Origin: Flavobacteriaceae bacterium
GTDB lineage: Bacteria > Bacteroidota > Bacteroidia > Flavobacteriales > Flavobacteriaceae
Assembly (NCBI GenBank): GCA_947377425.1
Contig: CANCFZ010000071.1
Location: 1 to 10,521 of the forward strand
Direction: 5' to 3'
DNA length: 10,521 bases
The notes beneath the pieces are model-generated. The model saw only the letters and a program-made list of their open reading frames with translations, had not been told where the DNA came from and did no database searches. Both the position numbers and the translations under genes were made by a program. This document shows positions 1 to 7,874 of this stretch, one piece after another (the stretch's first letter is position 1; every line of letters starts with the position of its first letter).

Positions 1-981
1 GCACAACGATATACGTCCTCTTGGACAGGTGATAACGTAGCAACATGGGAACATTTGTGGGTTGCCAACGTTCAAATGCAACGTATGTCTATTTCAGGAA
101 TGGGATTCACAGGTTCTGATATTGGTGGATTTGCCGAACAACCAACAGCAGAACTATATGCGCGTTGGATTCAATTAGGTGTTTTTCATCCATTTTGTAG
201 AACACACTCATCAGGACATCACGGCGAACAAGAACCTTGGAGTTTTGGTGACGAAGTAATTGATATTACTAGAAAATTCGTGGAATTGCGCTATCAATTG
301 CTTCCTTATTTATATACTATGTTTTGGCAATATGTAAATGATGGTGTTCCAATGTTGAAACCATTAGTATATTTTGACCAAAATGATGCTCAAACGCATT
401 ACAGAACAGACGAATTTATCTTTGGAAATCAAATATTAGTTTGCCCAATTTTAGAACCTAATGCTCTTGGAAGAAGAATGTATTTACCACATGGAAACTG
501 GTATAATTTCTGGACAAATGAATTAGTAAAAGGTAAAAAAGAATTATGGGTAGCTACTGATTTTGATCAAATTCCAATTTTTGTAAAAGAGGGTGCTATT
601 ATTCCTAAATATCCTGTTCAACAGTATGTTGGTCAAATAGAATCACCTAAATTATCGTTGGATGTATATTATAAATTAGGAAAAGAAAAGTCATTTGTAT
701 ATGAAGATGCACAAGATGGTTACGATTATAATAAAGGAAGATATAGTTATAAAACGTTCTCTTTAAATGGAAAAGAAAAAGAACTTTTAATTACTCAACA
801 CAAAGAAGGTACTTTTGAAACCAATTATCTAACTATAAAAATGGATCTTAAAGGATTGCCTTTTAAAATTAAAGAAATTGAAATTGATAATGAAATAGTC
901 TCTTTAGATAGCATAAATTTTGTAGAAAATTCACTACAGATTGACAAAGACTTTACCGAATTGCATATTTTTGGAGAATAA
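1..981 (+). CDS. Glycoside hydrolase family 31 protein (alpha-glucosidase-like), 3' part
   Basis: The reading frame is open from base 1, so the 5' part lies outside the window and 326 codons are visible. The first residues contain SSWTGDN, the family 31 acid/base motif with its aspartate at visible residue 11. SDIGGF follows (about residues 39-44), then RWIQLGVFHPFCRTHSS (about 55-71), the usual barrel-end segment with an Arg and a substrate-contacting His. The catalytic nucleophile should lie upstream and cannot be checked. From about residue 140 the sequence is beta-rich (GNWYNFWTNE, IPIFVKEGAIIP, VYEDAQDGYDYNKGRYS), matching the C-terminal beta-sandwich domains of the family. These enzymes release sugars from the non-reducing ends of alpha-glucosides or alpha-xylosides; exact specificity cannot be read here. 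A TTG at base 55 is internal, not the start. The next gene begins 29 bases downstream with no terminator between, so cotranscription is likely. Confidence 0.93.
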   Translation, partial: AQRYTSSWTGDNVATWEHLWVANVQMQRMSISGMGFTGSDIGGFAEQPTAELYARWIQLGVFHPFCRTHSSGHHGEQEPWSFGDEVIDITRKFVELRYQLLPYLYTMFWQYVNDGVPMLKPLVYFDQNDAQTHYRTDEFIFGNQILVCPILEPNALGRRMYLPHGNWYNFWTNELVKGKKELWVATDFDQIPIFVKEGAIIPKYPVQQYVGQIESPKLSLDVYYKLGKEKSFVYEDAQDGYDYNKGRYSYKTFSLNGKEKELLITQHKEGTFETNYLTIKMDLKGLPFKIKEIEIDNEIVSLDSINFVENSLQIDKDFTELHIFGE

Positions 982-1010
982 AATTTAATTTTTTATCTAA
1001 AATTCAGATT

Positions 1011-1829
1011 ATGAAAAAATCACCTTTATTACTAGTATTAAGTGTAGTTGCTTTGGCCATATCGTGTGCTAAAAACCCTTTTACAGGTAAAAATACTTTG
1101 GCATTGGTTCCTAATTCTGAAATTTTACCTTCTGCTTTTCAACAATATGGTCAGTTTTTATCTGAAAACAAAGTTATTGTTGGTACTGCAGATGCAAAAA
1201 AAGTAGAAACAGTTGGTACAAAAATAAAAGTTGCAGCAGAACGTTGGTTAAGTGCCAATGGACAAGCTGGTTATTTAGCAGATTATCAATGGGAATATAA
1301 ATTAGTTGATAGCAAAGAGGTAAATGCTTGGTGTATGCCAGGAGGAAAAATTGTAGTCTATTCTGGAATTTTGCCAATTACTAAAGATGAAGCTGGTTTA
1401 GCAACAGTTTTAGGTCACGAAGTTTCTCATGCTTTAGCAAATCACGGACAACAACGTATGAGTGCCGAAATGATTCAGCAACTTGGCGCAGCAGGAACAG
1501 CAGCTCTTGTTGGTACGAAAAGTCAGCAAACCCAACAAATAGCGATGACTGCTTATGGAGCTGTAACACAATATGGAGGTGTTTTGCCATTTAGTAGAAG
1601 TCACGAAAGTGAAGCTGATAAAATAGGATTAACTTTAATGGCTATAGCTGGATACAATCCGGATCAAGCAATTATATTTTGGGAAAGAATGTCTGCAAAT
1701 ACCGGAGGAAAAGCACCACCGGAATTTATGAGTACCCATCCATCAGATGCAACTAGAATTGCACAATTGAAAGAACTAGTTCCTCAAGCCAAAGCAGAAG
1801 CTGCTAAATTTGGAGTGATTTTCAAATAA
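1011..1829 (+). CDS. M48-family zinc metallopeptidase, lipoprotein (LoiP/Oma1-like)
   Basis: This 272-residue protein begins with a lipoprotein signal peptide: MKK, a hydrophobic stretch, then AISC with the lipidated Cys at residue 19. Mature position +2 is Ala and no acidic run follows, so periplasmic-facing anchoring is likelier than surface display. The zinc site is clear: HEVSH at 136-140 (two His ligands and the catalytic Glu), then SRSHESEAD, in which Glu199 is the expected third ligand. STHPSDATRI at 241-250 is another family hallmark. Length and layout resemble the small outer-membrane peptidase LoiP and the soluble Oma1-like group. There is no C-terminal TPR domain as in BepA and no membrane helices as in HtpX. 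By family, it degrades misfolded envelope proteins; the substrate here is unknown. The ATG at 1011 is chosen because it directly precedes the signal peptide. A strong terminator follows the gene. Confidence 0.93.
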   Translation: MKKSPLLLVLSVVALAISCAKNPFTGKNTLALVPNSEILPSAFQQYGQFLSENKVIVGTADAKKVETVGTKIKVAAERWLSANGQAGYLADYQWEYKLVDSKEVNAWCMPGGKIVVYSGILPITKDEAGLATVLGHEVSHALANHGQQRMSAEMIQQLGAAGTAALVGTKSQQTQQIAMTAYGAVTQYGGVLPFSRSHESEADKIGLTLMAIAGYNPDQAIIFWERMSANTGGKAPPEFMSTHPSDATRIAQLKELVPQAKAEAAKFGVIFK

Positions 1830-1852
1830 ATAGTGTAATTCTAAAAAAAGAG

Positions 1853-1860
1853 TATATTTG
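1853..1860 (+). promoter_or_regulatory. Candidate -7 element TATATTTG before the transporter gene
   Basis: TATATTTG matches the Bacteroidota -7 consensus TAnnTTTG exactly. The -33 TTG is poor: the best fit at the right distance is GTG at 1833-1835 with a 17-base spacer. Transcription would start near 1865-1867, inside the left arm of the terminator hairpin, and run to the ATG at 1912. The motif is directly seen, but its use is inference. Confidence 0.35.
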
Positions 1861-1890
1861 AAGCTGTCAAAATTATTTGACAGCTTTTTT
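1861..1890 (+). terminator. Rho-independent terminator after the M48 peptidase gene
   Basis: An 11-base-pair perfect stem (AAGCTGTCAAA at 1861-1871 with TTTGACAGCTT at 1876-1886) closes a four-base loop, ATTA. It runs directly into a T tract ending at 1890. It should end transcripts coming from the GH31 and M48 genes. Confidence 0.85.
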
Positions 1891-1911
1891 ATTTATAAAA
1901 AAATATAACTC

Positions 1912-3207
1912 ATGCCAAACTTACCAAAAGGACATCCTAAATTACTTAATGCTTGGGCATTTTATGACTGGGCAAACTCCGTTTATAGCTTAGTAATAGC
2001 CTCGGCAGTTTTTCCAATTTTTTATGAAATGATTTTTAAAGATAGCGGAAGAAACTACGTTGTTTTATTTGGTGCTCACATTAAAGACACAGCAATGATT
2101 AGCTTTGTGACAGCTTTTGCATTTTTAATTGTAGCAATTTGTTCTCCAATATTATCAGGAATTTCAGATTATTTAGGAAACAAAAAAGCCTTTATGCGAT
2201 TCTTTTGCTATTTAGGCGGACTTTCATGTATTTGCCTTTATTGGTTTGATGTAGATAATTTATTTTGGAGTTATACGGCTTATTTCTTTGGATTAATAGG
2301 ATTTTGGTCCAGTTTAGTTTTTTATAATTCGTATTTGCCGGATATTGCTTTCCCAGAACAACAAGATAGAGTGAGTGCTCGAGGATTTTCAATGGGTTAT
2401 ATAGGAAGTACTATTTTGTTAGTAATTAATTTATTAATGGTAATTTTTCCACATACTTTTTGTATAGAAACTCCTAAAATGGCTATGAAAATATCATTTA
2501 TAATGGTTGGGGTTTGGTGGATAGGATTTAGTCATATTACCTATTATTATTTGCCTAAAGGAAATAGAAATAATGTTCCATTAACAAGAGATTTTATTTT
2601 TAAAGGATTTCACGAACTCAGTTTAGTTTGGAAACAATTGCAATCTAACTTACGATTAAAAAGATATTTATACAGCTATTTTGTTTTTATAATGGCAGTT
2701 CAAACAGTTATGTTAGTAGCAACTTATTTTGGCGCTACAGAAATTGAATGGGGTTCAGATGATAAAACAATGGGATTGATAATTAGCATTCTTTTAATTC
2801 AATTAGTAGCTGTTGTTGGCGCTGTTATTACCTCAAGACTTTCTGAGAAATATGGAAATATAAATACCTTGATTTTTTTAAATGGTATTTGGGCAGTACT
2901 TTGTGCTTTTGCTTATTTTGTCCATACTCCAGTTGAGTTTTATGCAACTGCGGGATTTGTTGGGTTGGTTATGGGTGGAATTCAGTCTATTGCGCGTTCA
3001 ACCTATTCAAAATTCTTACCAGAAACAGAAGATACAGCTTCATTTTTTAGTTTTTATGATGTAACTGAAAAGGTTGGAATCGTTATCGGTATGACAATTT
3101 ATGGAACAATAGATTTAATTACAGGCTCCATGAGAAATGCAATTGTATTTTTAGGAGTCTTCTTTGTAATTGGATTAATTCTATTAACCAGAGTTCCAAA
3201 AAAATAA
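1912..3207 (+). CDS. UMF1/Atg22-like major facilitator superfamily transporter
   Basis: A 431-residue polytopic membrane protein with about 12 hydrophobic segments, spread from residue 21 to about 428, as expected for the major facilitator fold. Features of the UMF1 family (related to the yeast vacuolar effluxer Atg22) are visible. NAWAFYDWANSVYSLVI lies at 13-29. SYLPDIA, QDRVSARGFSMGYIGS and neighbours cover about 140-166. GGIQSIARSTYSKFLPE starts at 355 and leads to FFSFYDVTEKVGIVIG near 378-393. Atg22 exports amino acids from the vacuole, but bacterial members are mostly uncharacterised, so the substrate is unknown. The protein sits in the inner membrane. It is separated from the upstream gene by a terminator and from the downstream lipoprotein gene by 48 bases holding a good promoter motif, so it may be a single-gene transcript. 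The ATG at 1912 gives the N-terminus usual for the family. Confidence 0.92.
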   Translation: MPNLPKGHPKLLNAWAFYDWANSVYSLVIASAVFPIFYEMIFKDSGRNYVVLFGAHIKDTAMISFVTAFAFLIVAICSPILSGISDYLGNKKAFMRFFCYLGGLSCICLYWFDVDNLFWSYTAYFFGLIGFWSSLVFYNSYLPDIAFPEQQDRVSARGFSMGYIGSTILLVINLLMVIFPHTFCIETPKMAMKISFIMVGVWWIGFSHITYYYLPKGNRNNVPLTRDFIFKGFHELSLVWKQLQSNLRLKRYLYSYFVFIMAVQTVMLVATYFGATEIEWGSDDKTMGLIISILLIQLVAVVGAVITSRLSEKYGNINTLIFLNGIWAVLCAFAYFVHTPVEFYATAGFVGLVMGGIQSIARSTYSKFLPETEDTASFFSFYDVTEKVGIVIGMTIYGTIDLITGSMRNAIVFLGVFFVIGLILLTRVPKK

Positions 3208-3208
3208 A

Positions 3209-3235
3209 TTGGTATTCAAAAAATAATTATATTTG
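3209..3235 (+). promoter_or_regulatory. Bacteroidota-type promoter before the lipoprotein gene
   Basis: TTG at 3209-3211 and TATATTTG at 3228-3235 fit the phylum's TTG / TAnnTTTG promoter, with a 16-base spacer, slightly short of the usual range. The start of transcription would fall near 3241, leaving a leader of about 15 bases before the ATG at 3256. Confidence 0.5.
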
Positions 3236-3255
3236 AACAAAATAATTACAAAATC

Positions 3256-4020
3256 ATGAACAAACAAAAATTAGCAGCATCAATTATCTTTATTTTCTCT
3301 ATATTCTTAATGGTATCATGTTCTGATGAACCTGTAGATCCTACTTTGGCTGCTCAAATTGCGGCCAATAATAACTCAACAAATAATGGAACAAATGGTA
3401 CTAGCGGAACATCTTCTGGAGATTATTTACCTTTAGCATTAAATAATGTTTGGAATTATCAAATTTATAATGCGACAACAATTAAAGATTACAAAATTAA
3501 TGCAATCGAAAGTATTGATGGAAAGACTTATTATAGATTAAATCATGCCATTACATCGTTAGACAATCCTTTAATTACAGAATCGGATGTTACAGTACAC
3601 TTGAGAAAGCTTAACGGAGATTATTTCCAAAGAACCTATGTTCACTCTACCGCTACTGCCACTTCACCTGGAATTACAATTGAACCATTTGAATTAATTA
3701 TTCTTAAAGATTATTTGAATGTAGGTGAATCTTTTACTCAAACTGTTAATACAAATGTTACTACTACTTTTATGGGAACATCTACAACAGCAGTACAGCC
3801 AGCTACTTATATTATAACAATGATAGCAAGAGATTTGACTGTTACTGTTGGATCAACAACTTATACTAATGTTATTAAAACTAAAACTACTGACGATAGT
3901 GGATCATATTCATTTGATTGGTTTGCTAAAAATATTGGATGGATTAAATCAGTAGATTATGATCAAAATAATGTTCCAACAGGTGATGGTCTTGATTTGA
4001 CAACATATTCATTATTTTAA
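3256..4020 (+). CDS. Putative surface-exposed lipoprotein of unknown function
   Basis: I do not recognise a characterised family. The 254-residue product starts with a lipoprotein signal peptide ending in MVSC, with the lipidated Cys at residue 22. The mature N-terminus reads CSDEPVDP. Ser followed by acidic residues directly after the Cys resembles the lipoprotein export signal that sends Bacteroidota lipoproteins to the cell surface, so surface display is inferred. Residues 38-56 are a low-complexity Asn/Thr/Gly/Ser linker, after which DYLPLALNNVWNYQIYN opens a beta-rich domain of about 195 residues. This PL-x-x-x-N-x-W-x-Y opening resembles other hypothetical Bacteroidota lipoproteins. The rest is rich in Thr and aromatics, with many alternating strands and no catalytic motif that I can see. 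It has its own promoter motif and terminator, so it is probably monocistronic. A binding or envelope role is possible, but nothing in the sequence fixes it. Confidence 0.85.
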   Translation: MNKQKLAASIIFIFSIFLMVSCSDEPVDPTLAAQIAANNNSTNNGTNGTSGTSSGDYLPLALNNVWNYQIYNATTIKDYKINAIESIDGKTYYRLNHAITSLDNPLITESDVTVHLRKLNGDYFQRTYVHSTATATSPGITIEPFELIILKDYLNVGESFTQTVNTNVTTTFMGTSTTAVQPATYIITMIARDLTVTVGSTTYTNVIKTKTTDDSGSYSFDWFAKNIGWIKSVDYDQNNVPTGDGLDLTTYSLF

Positions 4021-4042
4021 TTTAAAATATAAAAAGTCATAT

Positions 4043-4071
4043 AAATCCGTCGAAAATGGCGGATTTTTTTT
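4043..4071 (+). terminator. Rho-independent terminator after the lipoprotein gene
   Basis: A 9-base-pair stem (AAATCCGTC at 4043-4051 with GGCGGATTT at 4058-4066, one G-T pair) with a six-base loop GAAAAT, followed by eight T residues up to 4071. It lies 22 bases after the stop codon. Confidence 0.85.
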
Positions 4072-4072
4072 G

Positions 4073-4145
4073 TGGCATATTCATTGTTTATTAACCAAAG
4101 CCGTCGACAAAGTACACGATACCTTATTTTTGGCATAATTTCGGT
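4073..4145 (+). promoter_or_regulatory. Two TGGCATA sites upstream of lon, resembling sigma-54 promoters
   Basis: Site 1 (4073-4087) reads TGGCATATTCATTGT. It has TGGCA, six bases, then TTGT, which is the -24/-12 spacing of sigma-54 promoters with one change in the -12 GC. Site 2 (4131-4145) shares TGGCATA, but its -12 region (CGGT) is degenerate. A start from site 1 would give a leader of roughly 140 bases before lon. This reading is inference; no activator gene is nearby. Confidence 0.22.
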
Positions 4146-4186
4146 GTATTACATCGATTTTAATTTTATTATAATAACTCAAAACC

Positions 4187-4194
4187 TATATTTG
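4187..4194 (+). promoter_or_regulatory. Candidate -7 promoter element for lon
   Basis: TATATTTG is an exact match to TAnnTTTG. No convincing TTG is present at the -33 distance, where the sequence is a run of A and T. Transcription would start near 4200, about 41 bases before the lon ATG. It is the best conventional promoter candidate in the gap. Confidence 0.45.
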
Positions 4195-4241
4195 TAATAG
4201 ATTTATAATCCTCTAAATGTCATATTGACTTAATTTATACT

Positions 4242-6695
4242 ATGTCAAACCATAAAATAATCGCCATTGACAATTTGTCATTGCAAGAATTCGATAACGA
4301 AGCTGAGTTAATTCCGCTTTTAACACCAGAAGATGAAGAAGAAATGGCTAATGAAGAATTGCCAGCTTTTTTGCCTATTTTACCTTTACGCAACACCGTT
4401 TTATTTCCAGGAGTTGTAATTCCGATTACGGCAGGTAGAGATAAATCCATTAAGTTAATTAATGAAGCTAATGCTGGAGATAAAATAATTGGAGTTGTAA
4501 CTCAAAGAAATGAAGAGGATGAAGATCCAACCAATGCCGATATTTATCAAGTTGGAACTGTAGCAAGAATTCTTCGGGTATTAAAAATGCCTGACGGAAA
4601 TATAACTGTAATTCTTCAAGGGAAAAAACGTTTTGAAATAGATACAGTTATTTCAGAAAGCCCTTATCTAAAGGCAACTATCAAAGAAGTTTCTGAAAAA
4701 AGACCAGGAAAACACGATTCGGAATTCAGTGCAATTGTTGATTCTATCAGAGAATTATCAATTCAAATAATAAGAGAAAGTCCAAACATTCCAACCGAAG
4801 CGACTTTTGCAATCAAAAATATTGAAAGTCAATCGTTTCTTATCAATTTTGTTTCTTCCAACATGAATCTTTCTGTTGAAGAAAAGCAAAATTTATTAGC
4901 AATGAGTATTCTTAAAGAGAGAGCTTTAGAAACCTTGCGATACATGAATGTTGAGTTGCAAAAATTAGAACTTAAAAACGATATTCAATCTAAAGTTCGT
5001 TTCGATTTAGACCAACAACAACGTGAATATTTCTTGCACCAACAAATGAAAACTATCCAAGAAGAATTGGGTGGAGTTTCTAATGAGCAAGAATTTGAAG
5101 AAATGCGAACTAGGGCTAAAACTAAAAAATGGGACGAAAAAACGCAAAAACATTTTGAAAAAGAATTTTCAAAAATGCAGCGCATGAATCCGCAAGCTCC
5201 TGATTTTGGAATTCAAAGAAACTATTTAGATTTATTTTTGGATTTGCCTTGGGAGAAGTTTTCTAAAGATAATTTTGATTTAAAACATGCTCAAAAAGTT
5301 TTAGACCGAGACCACTTTGGATTGGAAGATGTTAAAAAACGTATGATTGAACATTTAGCAGTTTTGAAATTGCGTAATGATATGAAATCTCCAATCATCT
5401 GTTTAACCGGACCTCCTGGAGTTGGTAAAACATCTATTGGGAAATCGGTTGCAGAAGCTTTAGGAAGAGAATATGTTAGAATTTCATTAGGAGGATTACG
5501 CGATGAAGCCGAGATTCGTGGGCATAGAAAAACCTATATTGGTGCTATGCCAGGAAGGATAATTCAAAGTATTAAAAAAGCTCAAACATCAAATCCCGTT
5601 TTTATTTTAGATGAAATTGACAAACTTTCAGTAAGTAATCAAGGCGATCCATCATCTGCTTTATTAGAGGTCTTAGATCCAGAACAAAACAATGCTTTTT
5701 ATGATAATTTCCTTGAAATGGGTTATGATTTATCTAAAGTGATGTTTATTGCAACTTCCAATACAATGTCAACTATTCAACCTGCATTGAAAGACAGAAT
5801 GGAAGTAATTAAAATGTCTGGATATACAACCGAAGAAAAAGTAGAAATTGCGCGCCAACATTTATTTCCAAAACAATTGAAAGAACACGGATTAACATCT
5901 AAAAATTTATCAATTGGTAAAAAGGAATTGGAAAAAATTGTAGAAGGATATACTCGTGAATCTGGTGTAAGAAGCTTAGAACAAAAGATTGCTCAGGTTA
6001 TTAGAAATGCAGCAAAATCGGTTGCGATGGAAGAAGAATACAATAAAAAAGTAACAATTGAAGATATTGTAAAAGTTTTAGGTTCGCCAAAATTAGAACG
6101 TGATAAAGCCGAAGGGAATGATGTTGCTGGCGTTGTAACAGGCTTAGCTTGGACTTCTGTGGGTGGAGATATTTTGTTTATTGAATCATTGGTTTCCAAA
6201 GGAAAGGGAATCCTTACTTTAACGGGAAATTTAGGTGTTGTAATGAAAGAATCTGCAACAATTGCGTTAGAATATATTAAAGCAAACTCAGAACTTTTTG
6301 GATTAAATCAAGATGTTTTAGGTAAATATAATATTCACTTACATGTACCAGAAGGTGCAACTCCAAAAGATGGACCAAGTGCCGGAATTGCAATGTTAAC
6401 TTCTTTAGTTTCGTTATTAACGCAACGTAAAATCAAAAAAGGATTGGCAATGACAGGCGAAATTACTTTGCGCGGAAAAGTATTGCCAGTTGGAGGAATT
6501 AAAGAAAAAATCCTTGCAGCTAAAAGAGCAAATATCAAAGAAATTATTCTTTGCCACGAAAACAAAAGTGATATTGAAGAAATTAAAGCAAATTATCTTG
6601 AAGGTTTAACTTTTCACTATGTTAAAGAAATGAGTGAAGTTATTAATATTGCTTTAACAAAAGATAAAGTAAAAAATGCAAAAGTTATCGACTAA
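4242..6695 (+). CDS. lon: ATP-dependent protease Lon (LonA type)
   Basis: An 817-residue cytoplasmic AAA+ serine protease, a usual full length for LonA, that degrades misfolded and short-lived regulatory proteins. The N-terminal substrate-binding domain starts at LPILPLRNTVLFPGVVIPI (44-62). It is preceded by about 42 residues, acidic around DEEEMANEEL (31-40). The helical middle region (about 220-330) includes QQQREYFLHQQMKTIQEELG. The ATPase domain has Walker A GPPGVGKT at 390-397 and Walker B FILDEID at 454-460. The protease domain carries PKDGPSAG with the catalytic Ser713, and GGIKEKILAA with the catalytic Lys756, spaced as in the E. coli Ser/Lys dyad. All key residues are intact, so the enzyme should be active. 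The ATG at 4242 is favoured because the LON domain begins shortly after. The gene stands alone between two terminators. Confidence 0.98.
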   Translation: MSNHKIIAIDNLSLQEFDNEAELIPLLTPEDEEEMANEELPAFLPILPLRNTVLFPGVVIPITAGRDKSIKLINEANAGDKIIGVVTQRNEEDEDPTNADIYQVGTVARILRVLKMPDGNITVILQGKKRFEIDTVISESPYLKATIKEVSEKRPGKHDSEFSAIVDSIRELSIQIIRESPNIPTEATFAIKNIESQSFLINFVSSNMNLSVEEKQNLLAMSILKERALETLRYMNVELQKLELKNDIQSKVRFDLDQQQREYFLHQQMKTIQEELGGVSNEQEFEEMRTRAKTKKWDEKTQKHFEKEFSKMQRMNPQAPDFGIQRNYLDLFLDLPWEKFSKDNFDLKHAQKVLDRDHFGLEDVKKRMIEHLAVLKLRNDMKSPIICLTGPPGVGKTSIGKSVAEALGREYVRISLGGLRDEAEIRGHRKTYIGAMPGRIIQSIKKAQTSNPVFILDEIDKLSVSNQGDPSSALLEVLDPEQNNAFYDNFLEMGYDLSKVMFIATSNTMSTIQPALKDRMEVIKMSGYTTEEKVEIARQHLFPKQLKEHGLTSKNLSIGKKELEKIVEGYTRESGVRSLEQKIAQVIRNAAKSVAMEEEYNKKVTIEDIVKVLGSPKLERDKAEGNDVAGVVTGLAWTSVGGDILFIESLVSKGKGILTLTGNLGVVMKESATIALEYIKANSELFGLNQDVLGKYNIHLHVPEGATPKDGPSAGIAMLTSLVSLLTQRKIKKGLAMTGEITLRGKVLPVGGIKEKILAAKRANIKEIILCHENKSDIEEIKANYLEGLTFHYVKEMSEVINIALTKDKVKNAKVID

Positions 6696-6713
6696 AAGTT
6701 AAATTTTTTTTAT

Positions 6714-6748
6714 AAAAGGCATGTGAATTTATCTCTCATGCCTTTTTT
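6714..6748 (+). terminator. Rho-independent terminator after lon
   Basis: A perfect 10-base-pair stem (AAAAGGCATG at 6714-6723 with CATGCCTTTT at 6737-6746) encloses a 13-base loop and runs into a T tract, 6743-6748. The A run before and T run after would also let it work weakly on the other strand. Confidence 0.85.
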
Positions 6749-6779
6749 ATTTTTACTTTTTCTTTAACTTTAAAAATAA

Positions 6780-6787
6780 TATCTTCG
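6780..6787 (+). promoter_or_regulatory. Weak candidate -7 element before porQ
   Basis: TATCTTCG differs from TAnnTTTG by one base (C in place of the third T). No clear TTG is seen 17-23 bases upstream, only a pyrimidine-rich run. A start near 6793 would leave a leader of about 33 bases before the porQ ATG. A promoter is expected somewhere here because a terminator separates lon from porQ. Confidence 0.3.
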
Positions 6788-6825
6788 CATTTCCGTTATA
6801 AGTTAAGTAAATTGCTATTTTTTGT

Positions 6826-7848
6826 ATGTTTAAAAAACTATTTATCTCCATTTTAATACTTTTTTGTACTGTAAGTCACGGTCAAATAGGAGGTAAGTCT
6901 GTATATCAATTTCTTAATATGGTAACTTCACCACGACAAGCAGCACTTGGCGGAAAGGTGATTACTATCTTTGATGATGATGTAAATCAAGCCCATTTTA
7001 ATCCGGCAACTATCAATCCAGAAATGGATAATCATCTTGCAATAAATTATGGAAATTATTTAGGTGCAGTTACTTATGGAACAGCAGCTTATGCGTATAC
7101 TTATGATCGACATTTACAAACATTTCATGCTGGCGTGAACTATGTAAACTATGGTAAGTTTGAGGGGTATGATGAAAATGGAAATCAAACAGCATCTTTT
7201 ACAGGAAGTGAAATGGCACTTTCATTAGGATATTCATACAATGTTCCGTTTACAAATTTTTATCTTGGAGCTAATGCTAAACTAATTTCCTCAACTTTAG
7301 AAAGTTACACCTCTTATGGAGGAGCAGTTGATTTAGGAGCTTTGTTTATCGATGAAAGAAATGATGTTAATTGGGCTTTAGTAGTTAGAAATATAGGAAC
7401 TCAAATTACAACTTATTCAGGAACACAAGAAAAATTACCGTTAGAAGTTTTGGCAGGCGTATCTCAAGAAGTTGAAAATGTTCCAATTCGTTGGCATTTA
7501 ACTTTAGAAAATTTGCAACAATGGAATATTGGGTTTTCAAATCCAAATAGAGCTGTTGGAAGTATTGATGGTTCTGCTACTCAAGAGAAAGTTGGATTTA
7601 TGAGTAATGCGTTACGCCATGTAGTTTTTGGAGTGGAATTATTTCCTAAAAAATCATTTAATTTAAGATTTGGATATAATTTTAGAAGAGCCGAAGAATT
7701 AAAAGTAGTAGACCAAAGAAACTTCTCTGGAATTTCATTAGGATTTGGGTTAAAAATGGGAAAATTGAAATTCAATTATTCGCACTCAAGATATTCATTA
7801 GCTGGAAACACAAGCCTTTTTGGGCTAACGATTAATTTTAACGATTAA
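6826..7848 (+). CDS. porQ: Type IX secretion system protein PorQ
   Basis: A 340-residue outer-membrane beta-barrel protein with a cleavable signal peptide (MFKKLFISILILFCTVSHG, mature from about Gln20). The start of the mature part, FLNMVTSPRQAALGG (29-43) and FNPATINP (58-65), is the conserved N-terminal signature of PorQ and the related PorV/FadL-like barrels. YGKFEGYDENGN (109-120) and repeated aromatic beta strands up to a C-terminal strand ending LTINFND support the barrel fold. PorQ is one of the proteins, with PorU, PorV and PorZ, of the surface attachment complex that processes type IX cargo and links it to the cell surface. Its presence implies that the organism uses this system, for example for gliding adhesins or secreted enzymes; no other component lies in the window. 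cmk follows 26 bases downstream with no terminator, so the two are probably cotranscribed. Confidence 0.9.
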   Translation: MFKKLFISILILFCTVSHGQIGGKSVYQFLNMVTSPRQAALGGKVITIFDDDVNQAHFNPATINPEMDNHLAINYGNYLGAVTYGTAAYAYTYDRHLQTFHAGVNYVNYGKFEGYDENGNQTASFTGSEMALSLGYSYNVPFTNFYLGANAKLISSTLESYTSYGGAVDLGALFIDERNDVNWALVVRNIGTQITTYSGTQEKLPLEVLAGVSQEVENVPIRWHLTLENLQQWNIGFSNPNRAVGSIDGSATQEKVGFMSNALRHVVFGVELFPKKSFNLRFGYNFRRAEELKVVDQRNFSGISLGFGLKMGKLKFNYSHSRYSLAGNTSLFGLTINFND

Positions 7849-7874
7849 ACTTATACTATTAACAAACATATATT

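Noticed and set aside
55..57. TTG at 55 as the start of the glycoside hydrolase gene
   Set aside because: The frame is open to base 1 and encodes the family 31 acid/base motif upstream of this codon, so the gene is truncated by the window rather than starting here.
2882..3064. 60-codon plus-strand frame within the transporter gene
   Set aside because: Its hydrophobic translation is only a shifted reading of the transmembrane-coding sequence of the real gene.
4047..4107. CCGTCGA present twice (4047-4053 and 4101-4107)
   Set aside because: A seven-base match, one copy of which is part of the terminator stem and loop. It is too short to call a repeat or site.
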